Origin: Thermopolyspora flexuosa
GTDB taxonomy: Bacteria > Actinomycetota > Actinomycetes > Streptosporangiales > Streptosporangiaceae
Length of the DNA: 43,922 bases
Direction: 5' to 3'
NCBI RefSeq assembly: GCF_006716785.1
Contig: NZ_VFPQ01000003.1
Location: forward strand, 1 to 43,922
The notes beneath the pieces are model-generated. The model had not been told where the DNA came from and made no database searches. It was given only the letters and a program-made list of their open reading frames with translations. This document shows positions 10,211 through 18,735 of the stretch, one piece after another. Both the position numbers and the translations under genes were made by a program. The first letter of the stretch is position 1; every line of letters begins with the position of its first letter.

Positions 10211-10858
10211 TCACCAGTAGGGGAAGCCCTCGCCCTTCGCGACCACGATCTTGCCGAACCTGGCGTTGCCGGTGATGCGGATCAGCGGGGCGCCCGGGTC
10301 GGCCACGCCGTCGGCCGCGGGGCCGTTCGCCGTGCCGCCCGCGTCGTACCCCCATGGGCCGTCGTCGGACACGTGCCGTTTCGAGAACAGCGCGCCGCCT
10401 TCGTCGATCACGCGGGCGTTCCGCGGGATGCGCACGATCAGCTTGCCGAAGGTGGCGTCGAGGTCGAGGGTGATCTCGCGACCCGGTAGCACCGCGTCGG
10501 TCAGGTCGACGATCAGCGCGCCGAACAGCGAACGCAGCCGGGTACGGCGGCCCACCACCCAGCGTCCCCTGCGCACGATCTTGCTGAACACGGCCGCCAC
10601 CTGCTGACGCTCCGTGCCCGTACCGGGCGCCGCGGCCTCGACGTCGGGCAGGTCCTCGACGAGCGGGAGCAGGTCACCGAGCGTGACGGCGGAGTAGGCG
10701 GCCTCCAGCCGGTCGGCGTGCTCGATGCTGGTCAGCCGGCCGGTCGCGAGCGCCTCGCCGAGGATGGCGGCGACCCGGTCGCGGTCCGCGTCGGACGCGC
10801 GTTGTCTCGCCGGATCCGCAGGTCGCCGCGGCTCGAAATAGGCGGGTTGAGCGGTCAC
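10211..10858 (-). CDS. DUF1707 / LiaF-like C-terminal domain protein
   Basis: The product is 215 aa. Residues 18-75 are a DUF1707 domain: the RASDADRDRVAAILGEALATGRL start and the EHADRLEAAYSAVTLGDLLPLVEDL continuation are characteristic. The rest (about 105-210) has the beta-rich repeats of the cell-wall-stress LiaF/DUF2154 type (RSLFGALIVDL, ATFGKLIVRIP, ARFGKIVVAK). No membrane segment is visible. DUF1707 proteins are common in actinobacteria, often several per genome, and their role is unknown. A link to envelope stress is an inference from the C-terminal domain. GTG at 10858 is the first start that keeps the domain intact. Confidence 0.85.
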   Translation of the reverse strand: MTAQPAYFEPRRPADPARQRASDADRDRVAAILGEALATGRLTSIEHADRLEAAYSAVTLGDLLPLVEDLPDVEAAAPGTGTERQQVAAVFSKIVRRGRWVVGRRTRLRSLFGALIVDLTDAVLPGREITLDLDATFGKLIVRIPRNARVIDEGGALFSKRHVSDDGPWGYDAGGTANGPAADGVADPGAPLIRITGNARFGKIVVAKGEGFPYW

Positions 10859-10950
10859 GGTTCCACGTTACGGCAAAACGCGATATGTCGCGATAGCCCG
10901 ACAAGTCTAGGTGAGCGACGGTAAAGCCTTGCCGTCACCCATCGCCACCG

Positions 10951-10976
10951 GGAACTCCAGGTCCTATGGTTACGTC
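10951..10976 (+). promoter_or_regulatory. Possible ECF-type promoter for the KamA-like gene
   Basis: GGAACT (10951-10956), 16 bases, then CGTC (10973-10976) fits the GGAAC / CGTY pattern of actinobacterial SigE-like ECF promoters. It lies about 75 nt upstream of the GTG at 11052. It is a pattern match only. Confidence 0.3.
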
Positions 10977-11051
10977 GGGGTATATGAATGACATAGACGC
11001 GTGACGGCACCGATTGGTTTACATAGATCGCGAAAAGAAAGGGATCTTCAG

Positions 11052-12428
11052 GTGACCTTGAAGGAAGGCATCCGCGGTTACCGGGCGTACACCGCCAAGC
11101 ACCTGGACGAGCTTCTGGTGCGCGCGGGCTTCGATGCCGAGCAGCGGCTGCGCGTCCGGGCCGTGGCCACGGTGCTGCCGTTCCGCACGAACGCGTACGT
11201 CGTCGACGAGCTGATCGACTGGTCGGCCGCGCCGGACGACCCGATCTACCGGCTCGTCTTCCCGCAGGAGGACATGCTTCCCGAGGCGGACGTGTCCCGC
11301 ATCGCGGACCTGCTGCGCAAGGAGGCCCCCGCCGCCGAGGTCAGGGCGGCCGCCCACGAGGTACGCATGCGGCTCAACCCGCACCCGGCCGGCCAGCTCG
11401 AGCTCAACGTGCCGCGGGTGGGCGACGAGCCGATCCACGGGCTGCAGCACAAGTACCCGGAAACCGTTCTCTTCTTCCCGAAACAGGGGCAGACCTGTCA
11501 CGCGTACTGCACGTACTGCTTCCGCTGGGCCCAGTTCGTCGGCGAGCCGGACCTGAAGATGGCCTCCGACGACGTCGCCCGGCTCGTCGCCTACCTCAAG
11601 GAGCACCCGCAGGTCACCAGCGTGCTGCTCACCGGCGGCGACCCGATGATCATGGGTGAGCCGGTGCTGCGCCGCTACATCGAGCCGCTGCTCGAGCTCG
11701 AGCAGATCGAGTCGATCCGCATCGGCACCAAGTCGCTCGCCTACTGGCCGGCCCGGTTCCTCACCGACCCGGACGCCGACGACACGCTGCGGCTGTTCGA
11801 GAAGGTCGTGGAGTCCGGCAAGACGCTCGCGTTCATGGCGCACTTCTCCCACCCGCGGGAGATGGAGCCGGAGAAGCTGCGCGCCGCGGTGCGCCGCGTG
11901 CTCGGCACGGGCGCGGTGATCCGCACCCAGGCCCCGCTCATCCGGTCGATCAACGACGACCCCGGCGTCTGGGCCCGCATGTGGCGGCTGCAGCAGCAGA
12001 TGGGCATGATCCCGTACTACATGTTCGTCGAGCGCGACACCGGTCCGCAGGACTACTTCGCGGTCCCGCTCGGGCGCGCGTGGGAGATCTTCCGCGACGC
12101 GTACGCGCAGGTGTCCGGGCTGTGCCGTACCGTGCGCGGCCCGTCCATGTCGGCCACCCCCGGCAAGGTGTGCGTGGACGGCGTGACCGAGGTCGCCGGG
12201 CAGCGGGTGTTCGTGCTCCACTTCATCCAGGCGCGCAACCCCGAGCTCGTCGGCCGGCCGTTCTTCGCGCAGTACGACCCGGACGCGGTCTGGCTCACCG
12301 ACCTGCGGCCCGCGTTCGCCGACCGCTTCCCCTTCGAGACGGCGCCCGCCACCTCGAACGGCACGTCGAACGGCACCGCGTCCAACGGCGCCTTCCCCGC
12401 GCTGAGCGGGGCCCGCCTGTCCGCCTGA
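11052..12428 (+). CDS. KamA-family radical-SAM protein (lysine 2,3-aminomutase-like)
   Basis: A 458-aa radical-SAM, PLP-type protein. The iron-sulfur motif CHAYCTYC (Cys149, Cys153, Cys156) is followed by the family TGGDPMI motif. Lys372, in TPGKVCVDG, occupies the place of the PLP lysine of lysine 2,3-aminomutase. Three things differ from the clostridial lysine enzyme as I recall it. The C-terminal zinc motif (CNCDVC) is missing. The two Asp residues that hold the substrate's distal amine appear as Arg328 and Ser365. The C-terminus ends in a low-complexity Asn-Gly-Thr-Ser tail. The substrate is therefore probably not lysine, and the product is unknown. I preferred GTG at 11052 (AAAGGG 8 nt upstream) over an earlier GTG at 11001 that lacks a ribosome-binding site. 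It is a single gene with no recognisable partner. Confidence 0.82.
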   Translation: MTLKEGIRGYRAYTAKHLDELLVRAGFDAEQRLRVRAVATVLPFRTNAYVVDELIDWSAAPDDPIYRLVFPQEDMLPEADVSRIADLLRKEAPAAEVRAAAHEVRMRLNPHPAGQLELNVPRVGDEPIHGLQHKYPETVLFFPKQGQTCHAYCTYCFRWAQFVGEPDLKMASDDVARLVAYLKEHPQVTSVLLTGGDPMIMGEPVLRRYIEPLLELEQIESIRIGTKSLAYWPARFLTDPDADDTLRLFEKVVESGKTLAFMAHFSHPREMEPEKLRAAVRRVLGTGAVIRTQAPLIRSINDDPGVWARMWRLQQQMGMIPYYMFVERDTGPQDYFAVPLGRAWEIFRDAYAQVSGLCRTVRGPSMSATPGKVCVDGVTEVAGQRVFVLHFIQARNPELVGRPFFAQYDPDAVWLTDLRPAFADRFPFETAPATSNGTSNGTASNGAFPALSGARLSA

Positions 12429-12810
12429 CCAGGCGAAATCCCCCTACAGACGAACCCTCTGCACAACCGAAACCGAACCCACCCGCGAACGACAGACCCG
12501 GCCCCCGAGATCCGTCGGCGCACCGGCACCGCACACAAGACCGCACCGCACCGGCCGCCGCCCGTCATCCGGCCCGTGCCACCACTGCCGCAGCTCGCCG
12601 CCGACGGGAGAACCGGGTCCCGGCCGAACCGCGGACGCCGCCGGGCGCGGCGGGTGACGGCCGTCCACCGGGGCGCGCGCCCGTGACCGGGGCGCCCACG
12701 CTTCCTTCCCGCCCCGCGTGCCCGCCCGCAGGCCCGCGTTCGCATGCCATACGCATATACGCCTGAGCACACGACCGCCCAGCGGCGGAACAGCCGAGAA
12801 GACGTCGAAC
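12429..12810. other. Gene-free region after the KamA-like gene
   Basis: About 380 bases rich in C and A on the plus strand. I see no convincing gene, and the frames found are Pro/Arg repeats without family resemblance. It ends in the hairpin at 12811-12840. Confidence 0.45.
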
Positions 12811-12840
12811 GGCCGGTGCCCGGAAGGTCGGGCACCGGCC
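12811..12840. terminator. Perfect 12-bp hairpin between convergent genes
   Basis: GGCCGGTGCCCG (12811-12822), a six-base loop, and CGGGCACCGGCC (12829-12840). It lies 25 nt past the stop of the minus-strand gene at 12865 and could end transcription from both sides. There is no T tract, which is usual for many actinobacterial terminators. Confidence 0.6.
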
Positions 12841-12864
12841 GCCCGTGGTGTGCCTTCGCCCGGG

Positions 12865-13110
12865 TCACCCGGTGGGATCACCCGCCGGCGCGGCCGCCGT
12901 GCGCCGGGCGCGGCACCGGGAGGTCTCCGGCTCCTGGAAGGTGGGCGCGCGCACGTGGGTACGGCGGGCGATCTCGGCCTGGAGCCGGGCCATCTGCCAG
13001 TGCAGCTCGCACAGCTGCTCGGCGAGCCGGCCTCGGGGCAGCTCCGCCGGGTCCTCGTCGGCCAGCAGGTCGATGGCGGTCGACAGCGCTCGTATCGCAC
13101 CCACCCACAT
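12865..13110 (-). CDS. Small SOS-box gene, DUF222/13E12-like N-terminal fragment
   Basis: The product is 81 aa. Residues 5-52 (from AIRALSTAIDLLADED to LQAEIARR) are a helical pair resembling the N-terminus of the DUF222 / 13E12-repeat proteins of actinobacteria. Those proteins are usually more than 400 aa and end in an HNH nuclease domain. Here there is no HNH part, and the last 25 residues are basic and unstructured. ATG at 13110 has a GGGG-type ribosome-binding site 7 nt upstream and a perfect LexA box 18 nt upstream, so it is very likely part of the SOS response. Several 13E12 genes of Mycobacterium tuberculosis are known LexA targets, which agrees. It could be a truncated remnant or a small protein in its own right. 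The family call is by eye and moderate. Confidence 0.6.
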   Translation of the reverse strand: MWVGAIRALSTAIDLLADEDPAELPRGRLAEQLCELHWQMARLQAEIARRTHVRAPTFQEPETSRCRARRTAAAPAGDPTG

Positions 13111-13128
13111 CAGCCATCCCCACCTTTA

Positions 13129-13144
13129 TCGAACCTACGTTCGA
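13129..13144 (-). promoter_or_regulatory. LexA (SOS) box
   Basis: TCGAACCTACGTTCGA is a perfect match to the actinobacterial SOS box TCGAAC-N4-GTTCGA. It is placed 18 nt upstream of the start of the minus-strand gene at 13110, overlapping where its promoter should lie (a GATAAA hexamer overlaps the box on the gene side). Confidence 0.9.
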
Positions 13145-13207
13145 ATCATAGTGGAGAGCCGGCGGGGGTGTCAGCCGCATACGGAACCCGGCGTGTCGCG
13201 GCGGGCG

Positions 13208-13744
13208 TCAGGTCGTCTCGTAGATCGGCGCGATGAAGCCGCGGGCGAGGGTGTTCGCGGTGATGTTGAACCCGACCACGGCCGGGGTGGCGTCGCTGTC
13301 GAGCCCGAGCTTCTCCACCTTCAGCGCGTGCACGGCGAAGATGTAGCGGTGCGGCCAGCCCGGCGGCGGGGCGGCGCCGTCGTACCGCTTGTTGCCGAAG
13401 TCGTTGCGGGCGTGGATCGCGCCCTCCGGCAGCCCCTTGAAGTCGCCCGAGCCCGCGCCGGTGGGCAGCTCGGTGACGTTCGCCGGGATGTCGAACAGCA
13501 CCCAGTGCCAGAAGCCGCTGCCGGTGGGGGCGTCCGGGTCGTAGCAGGTCACCGCGAAGCTCTTGGTGCCCTCCGGCGCCCCCGACCACCGCAGGTGCGG
13601 GGAGAGGTTCTCCCCGGACATGCCCCAGTCGTTGAAGACGTGGGCCTCCGGCTTGCGCTCCCCGTCGCGGACGTCGTCGCTCTCGACGGTCAGCGCGGGG
13701 ACCTCGGGCAGGAACTCATACGGGATCGGTGGCCGTGCGGACAC
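13208..13744 (-). CDS. YbhB/YbcL family Raf-kinase-inhibitor-like protein (PEBP)
   Basis: The 178-aa product is a bacterial phosphatidylethanolamine-binding-protein homologue. The family motifs [36 protein letters not shown] and the region [25 protein letters not shown] are present in order. They build the anion-binding pocket (Asp-x-Asp-Ala-Pro and the His of GFWHW). There is no signal peptide, so it is cytoplasmic. Bacterial members have no firmly established role. GTG at 13744 is backed by GGAGG 6 nt upstream. It lies 56 nt beyond the ABC exporter genes on the same strand and could be cotranscribed, but a functional link is not evident. Confidence 0.94.
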   Translation of the reverse strand: MSARPPIPYEFLPEVPALTVESDDVRDGERKPEAHVFNDWGMSGENLSPHLRWSGAPEGTKSFAVTCYDPDAPTGSGFWHWVLFDIPANVTELPTGAGSGDFKGLPEGAIHARNDFGNKRYDGAAPPPGWPHRYIFAVHALKVEKLGLDSDATPAVVGFNITANTLARGFIAPIYETT

Positions 13745-13800
13745 GACATACCTCCGTTGCCGCGGGTGGTTGTGTCGGTCCCCATTCTGGTACCACGCGA

Positions 13801-14631
13801 TCAGTTCTTGGTGTAGGCCGAAAGGACCTTGTCCGGGTCACCGTCCATCTTGATCTTGCCCTTGTGCATCCAGATGACCCGGTTGCAGGTCTCCTCGATG
13901 ACGTCGAGGTTGTGCGCGACGAGGAACACCGTGCCCGCCTCCTCGCGCATCTGCCGGATGCGCTCCTGGCTCTTGCGCTTGAACTCGCGGTCACCGGTGG
14001 CGAGCGCCTCGTCGATGAGCAGCACGTCGTGGGTCTTCGCCGAGGCGATCGCGAACCGCAGCCGCGCGCCCATGCCCGAGGAGTACGCGCTCATCGGCAG
14101 GTTGACGAACTCGTCGATGCCGGAGAACTCCACGATCTCGTCGTACTTCTCCCGGACCTGGGCCGGCGTCATGCCCATCGCGTAGCAGCCGAGCACGATG
14201 TTGCGCTCGCCGGTGAGGTCCTTCATCAGCGCCGCGTTCACGCCGAGCAGGGACGGCTGGCCGTCGGTGTACACCGCGCCCTTGGTCGGCGGCAGCAGCC
14301 CGGCGATCGCGCGCAGCAGCGTCGACTTGCCGGATCCGTTGCGGCCGATGATGCCGATCGCGTCGCCGTGGTAGGCCACGAAGGACACGCCCTTGACGGC
14401 GTGCACCTCCTTCATCTGCGGCCGGCCCTGGCGGCGCAGGATGCGCATGAGCGCGTTCGCCGCGTTGCCCTTCTCGTGCACGCTCGCCGCGCCGTACACG
14501 CGGTAGACGATGTGCAGGTTGTCGACCACGACCGTGGGCTTGCCCCGCTTCTCGGGGGCACGGACGACCGCGTGGGTCGCCTTCGTCTCTTCCAGAGCCA
14601 CCTGGGAGCGCTCCTTGGTCAACTCAGCCAC
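13801..14631 (-). CDS. tagH: ABC exporter ATPase, TagH/Wzt type (polysaccharide or teichoic-acid export)
   Basis: A 276-aa ABC ATPase that powers export of a cell-surface glycopolymer together with the permease encoded just upstream. Walker A is GRNGSGKS (96-103), the signature is YSSGMG (183-188) and Walker B is [11 protein letters not shown] (about 205-214), followed by the switch His in LVAHN. The N-terminal ~35 residues before the NBD and the LxIVYRVYG start are typical of the TagH/Wzt/RfbE group. There is no C-terminal substrate-binding extension of the Wzt kind. The gene overlaps the permease gene by 8 bases, a sign of coupled translation. No glycosyltransferases are nearby, so the polymer cannot be named. 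Confidence 0.92.
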   Translation of the reverse strand: MAELTKERSQVALEETKATHAVVRAPEKRGKPTVVVDNLHIVYRVYGAASVHEKGNAANALMRILRRQGRPQMKEVHAVKGVSFVAYHGDAIGIIGRNGSGKSTLLRAIAGLLPPTKGAVYTDGQPSLLGVNAALMKDLTGERNIVLGCYAMGMTPAQVREKYDEIVEFSGIDEFVNLPMSAYSSGMGARLRFAIASAKTHDVLLIDEALATGDREFKRKSQERIRQMREEAGTVFLVAHNLDVIEETCNRVIWMHKGKIKMDGDPDKVLSAYTKN

Positions 14632-15556
14632 GGCCGTACTTCTCCTCGGCCAGCCAGAAGTAGAGGAAGCCGACGATAAGCGCGCACAGCGCCCAGAATA
14701 CGCAGGTTATCCAGGTGAACGCGGACGGGGCCTGCTCAAAGATCAGCAGATCACGCATGAACTGGATGTACGCGGCGGCGGGGTTCACCTCCAGCACCCA
14801 GCGCAGCAGCTCGGGCAGCCCCTTGGTCTGCTCCTGGATGCTGTAGAAGACACCCGACGCGTACAGCCAGGTGCGCAGCGCGAACGGCAGCAGCTGGTTC
14901 ACGTCGCGCACGAACGCGCCGACCCGGGCCACGATCAGCGCGGCGCCGAGGTTGAACAGCGTCTGCAGCAGCAGCGCCACCGGGATGAGCAGCCACAGCA
15001 GCGTCACCGGCTCCCCGGTCACCAGCACGATCGCGATGAGCACCGCCATCGACCAGCCGAGCTGCTGCAGCTCCTGGAGCGTGTACGCCAGGGGCAGCGA
15101 GGCCCGCGGGAAGTGCAGCGCGCGAATCAGCGACAGGTTGCTCGAGACCGACTTGGCGCCGCCGAGCACCGAGCGCTGGGTGAAGGTGAACACCATCACC
15201 CCGGTGATCAGGAACGCCGTGTAGTTGCCGCCGACGCCCGGCTTGTCCTTCTGCCCCAGGATGAGGCCGAACATCAGCCAGTACACCGCGGCGTTGAGCA
15301 GCGGCGTGATCACCTGCCAGAGCTGACCCAGCACGGAGTTCGAGTACTTCGACAGGTTCCGCGAGGTCGCGTAGGTGACGATGAAGTGCCGTCTCTGCCA
15401 CAACTGGCGCAGATAGACGGGAAGGGCGGGTCGCGCGATGGAGCGACGCAGCCCGTGACGCTCGGCGAATGCGGCCAGCGACTCCCCCTTCATCGGGGTG
15501 GCGCCGCCCCGGCCGCCCGCCTGGGCGTCCGCGACCGCGGATTCCGGCTGGCTCAT
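14624..15556 (-). CDS. tagG: ABC exporter permease, TagG/Wzm type
   Basis: A 310-aa integral membrane protein of the ABC-2 family, partner of the ATPase downstream. After a soluble N-terminus it has a cytoplasmic amphipathic segment (RHFIVTYATSRNLSKYSNSVLGQLW) leading into about six hydrophobic segments, ending [11 protein letters not shown] chose the ATG at 15556 (MSQPESAV). A longer version from GTG 15643 would add 29 residues without an obvious ribosome-binding site. Together the two genes form a compact exporter operon. In actinobacteria such pairs export galactan or teichoic-type polymers; the substrate here is unknown. Confidence 0.92.
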   Translation of the reverse strand: MSQPESAVADAQAGGRGGATPMKGESLAAFAERHGLRRSIARPALPVYLRQLWQRRHFIVTYATSRNLSKYSNSVLGQLWQVITPLLNAAVYWLMFGLILGQKDKPGVGGNYTAFLITGVMVFTFTQRSVLGGAKSVSSNLSLIRALHFPRASLPLAYTLQELQQLGWSMAVLIAIVLVTGEPVTLLWLLIPVALLLQTLFNLGAALIVARVGAFVRDVNQLLPFALRTWLYASGVFYSIQEQTKGLPELLRWVLEVNPAAAYIQFMRDLLIFEQAPSAFTWITCVFWALCALIVGFLYFWLAEEKYGRG

Positions 15557-16190
15557 GGCAAGGACTCTATTGGATATGGCTGGTAGGGACGCCCCCGATG
15601 GTGATCCGTTGCGCTCCTGTAGGGAGACTGATACGACGGCCACCTTCGTCGGGCACTGGACGACTGGGACAAAGGTAGCCCACCTCCGGGCGGGCTGCGG
15701 ATCTCGCCGGGGTCAGGTCGACGAGCCCGATGGTCGCTTTCGTAGCCTCATGTCGCGTGTGGAGTCAGGTGACCGGTTATTTAAAAGTTGGGTAACAGCG
15801 CAGATCATATTCCTATGCGTGTGACGTCCGGCAGACGTCCACGTGACCGAACTGCAATGATCCGGATACAAGCTGGTGGGCGCGGGGGCACCTGACCCCG
15901 TCGACCAGCGAGGTGTAATCGATGTCACGTTCGTTCGCCGTACCGGAGGGCGTTCCCCTGGCCTGCCCGCGGCCGTCCTCCGGTACGAGCCCGCACGGCC
16001 GGGGCGCCTCCCGGCCGCGCACCGGCGACCCCGCCCGTCCGCCCCGGCCCCGCCCGAGCGGGCCGCGGCCGACGCCGGCGGGCCGTACGGCGAGCGCGTG
16101 GCGGGCCGTGCCCGGGCGCCCGGGGGAGACGGGAGCGGTGGACGACCGGCGCCGGGGCGCCGTCCGGGCGAGCGGGAGGGGCCGCCCGCG
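15557..16190. other. Divergent intergenic region between the exporter operon and the lipoprotein gene
   Basis: About 630 bases between divergent genes. The stretch 15778-15822 is AT-rich for this genome (TTATTTAAAAG and CATATTCCTATG) and is the likely promoter area. It is followed by two direct copies of GACGTCC whose starts are 11 bp apart (15823 and 15834). The last 270 bases are very GC-rich, and the frame that runs through them into the lipoprotein gene does not look like protein. Confidence 0.45.
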
Positions 16191-17819
16191 ATGCGCGTGA
16201 TCAGCGGTGCCCGCATCCTCTCCGGCGCGGTGATGTTCGCGCTGCTGGTCTCCTGCGGCGGGGGCGGCGCGGGGTCCACGCCCGGCTCCACCCCGGACCT
16301 CACGGTGCGCATGCGCATCGGCGAGCCGCAGAACCTCCTGATCCCCGGCAACACCAAGGAGACCGAGGGTGACGAGGTGCTGGCCGCCCTCTTCACCCCG
16401 CTCGTCGGCTACGACGAGGACAAACGGCCGGTGGAGAAGGCCGCCGAGTCGATCACCTCGTCCGACAACCGGGTCTGGCGGATCACCCTGAAGCCCGGGT
16501 TCACCTGGCACAACGGCGAGCCCGTGGTGGCGCAGAACTACGTCGACGCCTGGAACTACGTCGCCAACCAGGAGCACGCCCAGGCCGGCAACCACTTCTT
16601 CTCCCGCATCCTGGGCTACTCCGCGCTCAACCCGGGCCGCGGCGAGCGGCCGGTCACCGACCGGCTGCGCGGCCTGCGGGTGATCGACGACCGCACCTTC
16701 GAGGTCACCCTCGCCGAGCCGTTCTCCCAGTTCAAGGCGATGCTCGGGTACACCGCCTTCTACCCGCTGCCGAAGGCCGCGTTCGGCCCGGACGGCAAGA
16801 TCACGCCCGAGTACGGCCGGCAGCCGATCGGCCAGGGCCTGTTCAAGATGGACCGGCCGTACCGCAAGGGCGTCGACGAGACCATCGACCTGTCGGTGCA
16901 CGAGGGCCACCCCGGGCCCAAGCCGAAGTTCCGCCGGCTGCAGTTCCGGGTGTACCAGAGCCTGGAGAAGGCCTACGAGGACCTGCTGGAGGGCAGGATC
17001 GACATCATGGACCAGCTGCCGGTCTCGGTGCTCGGCAGCGCGCGGGCGCGGCTCGGCGAGCGGTTCATCGACCTGCCGGACGCCGGGATCGGCTACATCG
17101 GCACCCCGCTCAAGTACAACAAGGTCTACAGCGACCCGCGGGTCCGCAAGGCGATCTCGATGGCGATCGACCGCAAGTCGATCGCCGAGGAGGTGTTCTA
17201 CGGCAGCCGGGTGCCCGCCGACGACTTCATCAACCCGGCGATCGAGGGCTACCGGCAGGGCGTGTGCGGCGAGCCGTGCACCTACGACCCGGCCAAGGCC
17301 CGGCAGCTCTACCACGAGGCGAACGGGCCGAAGAAGATCGAGCTCGGCTACAACAGCGACGGCGGCCACCGCGAGTGGGTGGAGGCGGTCGGCGAGGACC
17401 TGCGGCGCAACCTCTCGGTCGAGGTCACGGTCAGGGCCTTCCCCAAGTTCGGCACGATCCTCGACCAGCTCGACGCGAACAAGTACGGCGGGCTGTTCCG
17501 CATGGGCTGGGTGATCGACTACCCGTCGGCGGAGAACTACCTCACCCCGGTGTTCTCCACCGCCGCGATCGCCCACGGCCAGAACTTCGGCGGCTACTCG
17601 AACAAGCGGTTCGACGAGCTGATCAAGAAGGGGGACGCGGCGCGCACCCCCGAGGAGGGCCTGAAGTACTACCAGATGGCCGACGACATTCTCATCCAGG
17701 ACATGCCGTACATCCCGGTGTACTTCTACCGGCTCAACGCGGCCTACTCCCACCGGGTGAAGAACGTGCAGATCAACCTGCGCAACCACGTCGACTGGCT
17801 GTCGGTGGAGCCCGCCTGA
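16191..17819 (+). CDS. Oligopeptide-type ABC transporter substrate-binding lipoprotein
   Basis: A 542-aa solute-binding protein of the SBP_bac_5 (OppA/DppA) family that captures peptides or related solutes outside the membrane. Residues 1-22 are a lipoprotein signal (positively charged start, hydrophobic core, lipobox LVSC with Cys22), followed by a Gly/Ser/Pro linker. The family hallmarks are present: the N-terminal two-lobe start, the WRITLKPGFTWHNGEPV segment, and YNKVYSDPRVRKAISMAIDR near 310. ATG at 16191 is selected by GGGAGGGG 9 nt upstream and by the signal peptide. Upstream in-frame codons give a meaningless extension. No permease or ATPase gene lies beside it, so it is an orphan receptor or works with a distant transporter. 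The solute is unknown. Confidence 0.94.
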   Translation: MRVISGARILSGAVMFALLVSCGGGGAGSTPGSTPDLTVRMRIGEPQNLLIPGNTKETEGDEVLAALFTPLVGYDEDKRPVEKAAESITSSDNRVWRITLKPGFTWHNGEPVVAQNYVDAWNYVANQEHAQAGNHFFSRILGYSALNPGRGERPVTDRLRGLRVIDDRTFEVTLAEPFSQFKAMLGYTAFYPLPKAAFGPDGKITPEYGRQPIGQGLFKMDRPYRKGVDETIDLSVHEGHPGPKPKFRRLQFRVYQSLEKAYEDLLEGRIDIMDQLPVSVLGSARARLGERFIDLPDAGIGYIGTPLKYNKVYSDPRVRKAISMAIDRKSIAEEVFYGSRVPADDFINPAIEGYRQGVCGEPCTYDPAKARQLYHEANGPKKIELGYNSDGGHREWVEAVGEDLRRNLSVEVTVRAFPKFGTILDQLDANKYGGLFRMGWVIDYPSAENYLTPVFSTAAIAHGQNFGGYSNKRFDELIKKGDAARTPEEGLKYYQMADDILIQDMPYIPVYFYRLNAAYSHRVKNVQINLRNHVDWLSVEPA

Positions 17820-17821
17820 CG

Positions 17822-17873
17822 GCGCGGGTCCGGCCCGGCCGGCGGGCCGGCCGCGCCTCCGGCCGGCCCGCGC
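17822..17873. terminator. GC-rich hairpin between convergent genes
   Basis: The arms GCGCGGG-TCCGGCC and GGCCGGCCCGCGC pair with one bulged base, with a further hairpin inside. It fills the short gap between two converging genes and probably terminates both. There is no T tract. Confidence 0.5.
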
Positions 17874-17892
17874 GGCACGCGGGCGGGGCGGC

Positions 17893-18735
17893 CTAGCCGG
17901 CGTGGACCGCGGGCGAGAGCCGTACGTGGGCGCCGGGCGGCAGGCCGAGCCGCTCGGCCGCGTCCCCGGAGTTCACCGCGAGCGCGACCAGCCCGGCCGA
18001 GTCGGCGAACGCGACCACGTCGCCGGGCGGCACCGCGGCGAACGTCTCCCGGTACGGCACGGACAGCTGGCGGCGGCCGAGCTGCACCGCGAGCGTGTCG
18101 CCGTTGCGCACGCCGAGCGCGGCCAGGTCGTCGGCCTTGATCGACAGCTGCACGTTCCCGTAGTGGTCGACGGAGAGCACCTCGCCCTCGACCGCGCCGT
18201 CCCGCACCCGCGAGGTCGGCTCGGGCAGCACGACGAGCCGGTCCACCGGCAGCTCGGGGCCGACGTCGGTCAGCGGGCGCCCCCGGGCCAGGTGCGCGGC
18301 GACCGGGGCGAAGATGTCCCGGCCGTGGAAGGTCCGGGAGACCGGGGTGAGGAACAGCTCCTCGTTGGTGAGCTCGTACGCCGCATCCGCGCCGCCCACC
18401 GCGTGCACGGCCCACGACAGCAGCCCGTTGTCCGGCCCGACGAACACGCGCCCGCCCGCGCGCACCGCCACCGCGCGCCGTGCCGTACCGACGGCGGGGT
18501 CGACGACCGCGACGTGGATGCCTTCGGGGAGGTACGGCACGGTCTGGGCGAGCACCGCCGCGCCGCGCCGGACGTCCCCGGCCGGGATCATGTGGCAGAC
18601 GTCGATGATGCGGCTCTCCGGCGCGATCTTGATGATCACCCCGTGGCACGCCGCCACGAAACCGTCTTCCAGCCCGTAGTCAGTGAGCATCGTGATAACA
18701 GAGGTCACAGCTCGCGACACTACGGCGTGATCCAC
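17893..18735 (-). CDS. S-adenosyl-L-methionine hydrolase (adenosine-forming), DUF62 family
   Basis: The 280-aa product belongs to the SAM hydroxide adenosyltransferase / halogenase family, which cleaves SAM to adenosine and methionine. The N-terminal ITMLTDYGLEDGFVAACHGVI, the central VVDPAVGTARRAV and GPDNGLLSW, and TFHGRDIFAPVAAHLA are all conserved. The Asp-Arg-His triad of the hydrolases can be placed at Asp79, Arg86 and His137. The chlorinase/fluorinase insertion is absent, so a hydrolase is expected. None of the possible starts (GTG 18735, GTG 18708, ATG 18690) has a good ribosome-binding site. The family normally begins close to ITMLTD, so the true start may be one of the later ones. 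It converges on the lipoprotein gene. Confidence 0.9.
   Translation of the reverse strand: MDHAVVSRAVTSVITMLTDYGLEDGFVAACHGVIIKIAPESRIIDVCHMIPAGDVRRGAAVLAQTVPYLPEGIHVAVVDPAVGTARRAVAVRAGGRVFVGPDNGLLSWAVHAVGGADAAYELTNEELFLTPVSRTFHGRDIFAPVAAHLARGRPLTDVGPELPVDRLVVLPEPTSRVRDGAVEGEVLSVDHYGNVQLSIKADDLAALGVRNGDTLAVQLGRRQLSVPYRETFAAVPPGDVVAFADSAGLVALAVNSGDAAERLGLPPGAHVRLSPAVHAG

Noticed and set aside
15876..16190. Upstream extension of the lipoprotein gene
   Set aside because: It lacks a sensible protein sequence, while ATG 16191 gives a proper lipoprotein signal and a good ribosome-binding site.
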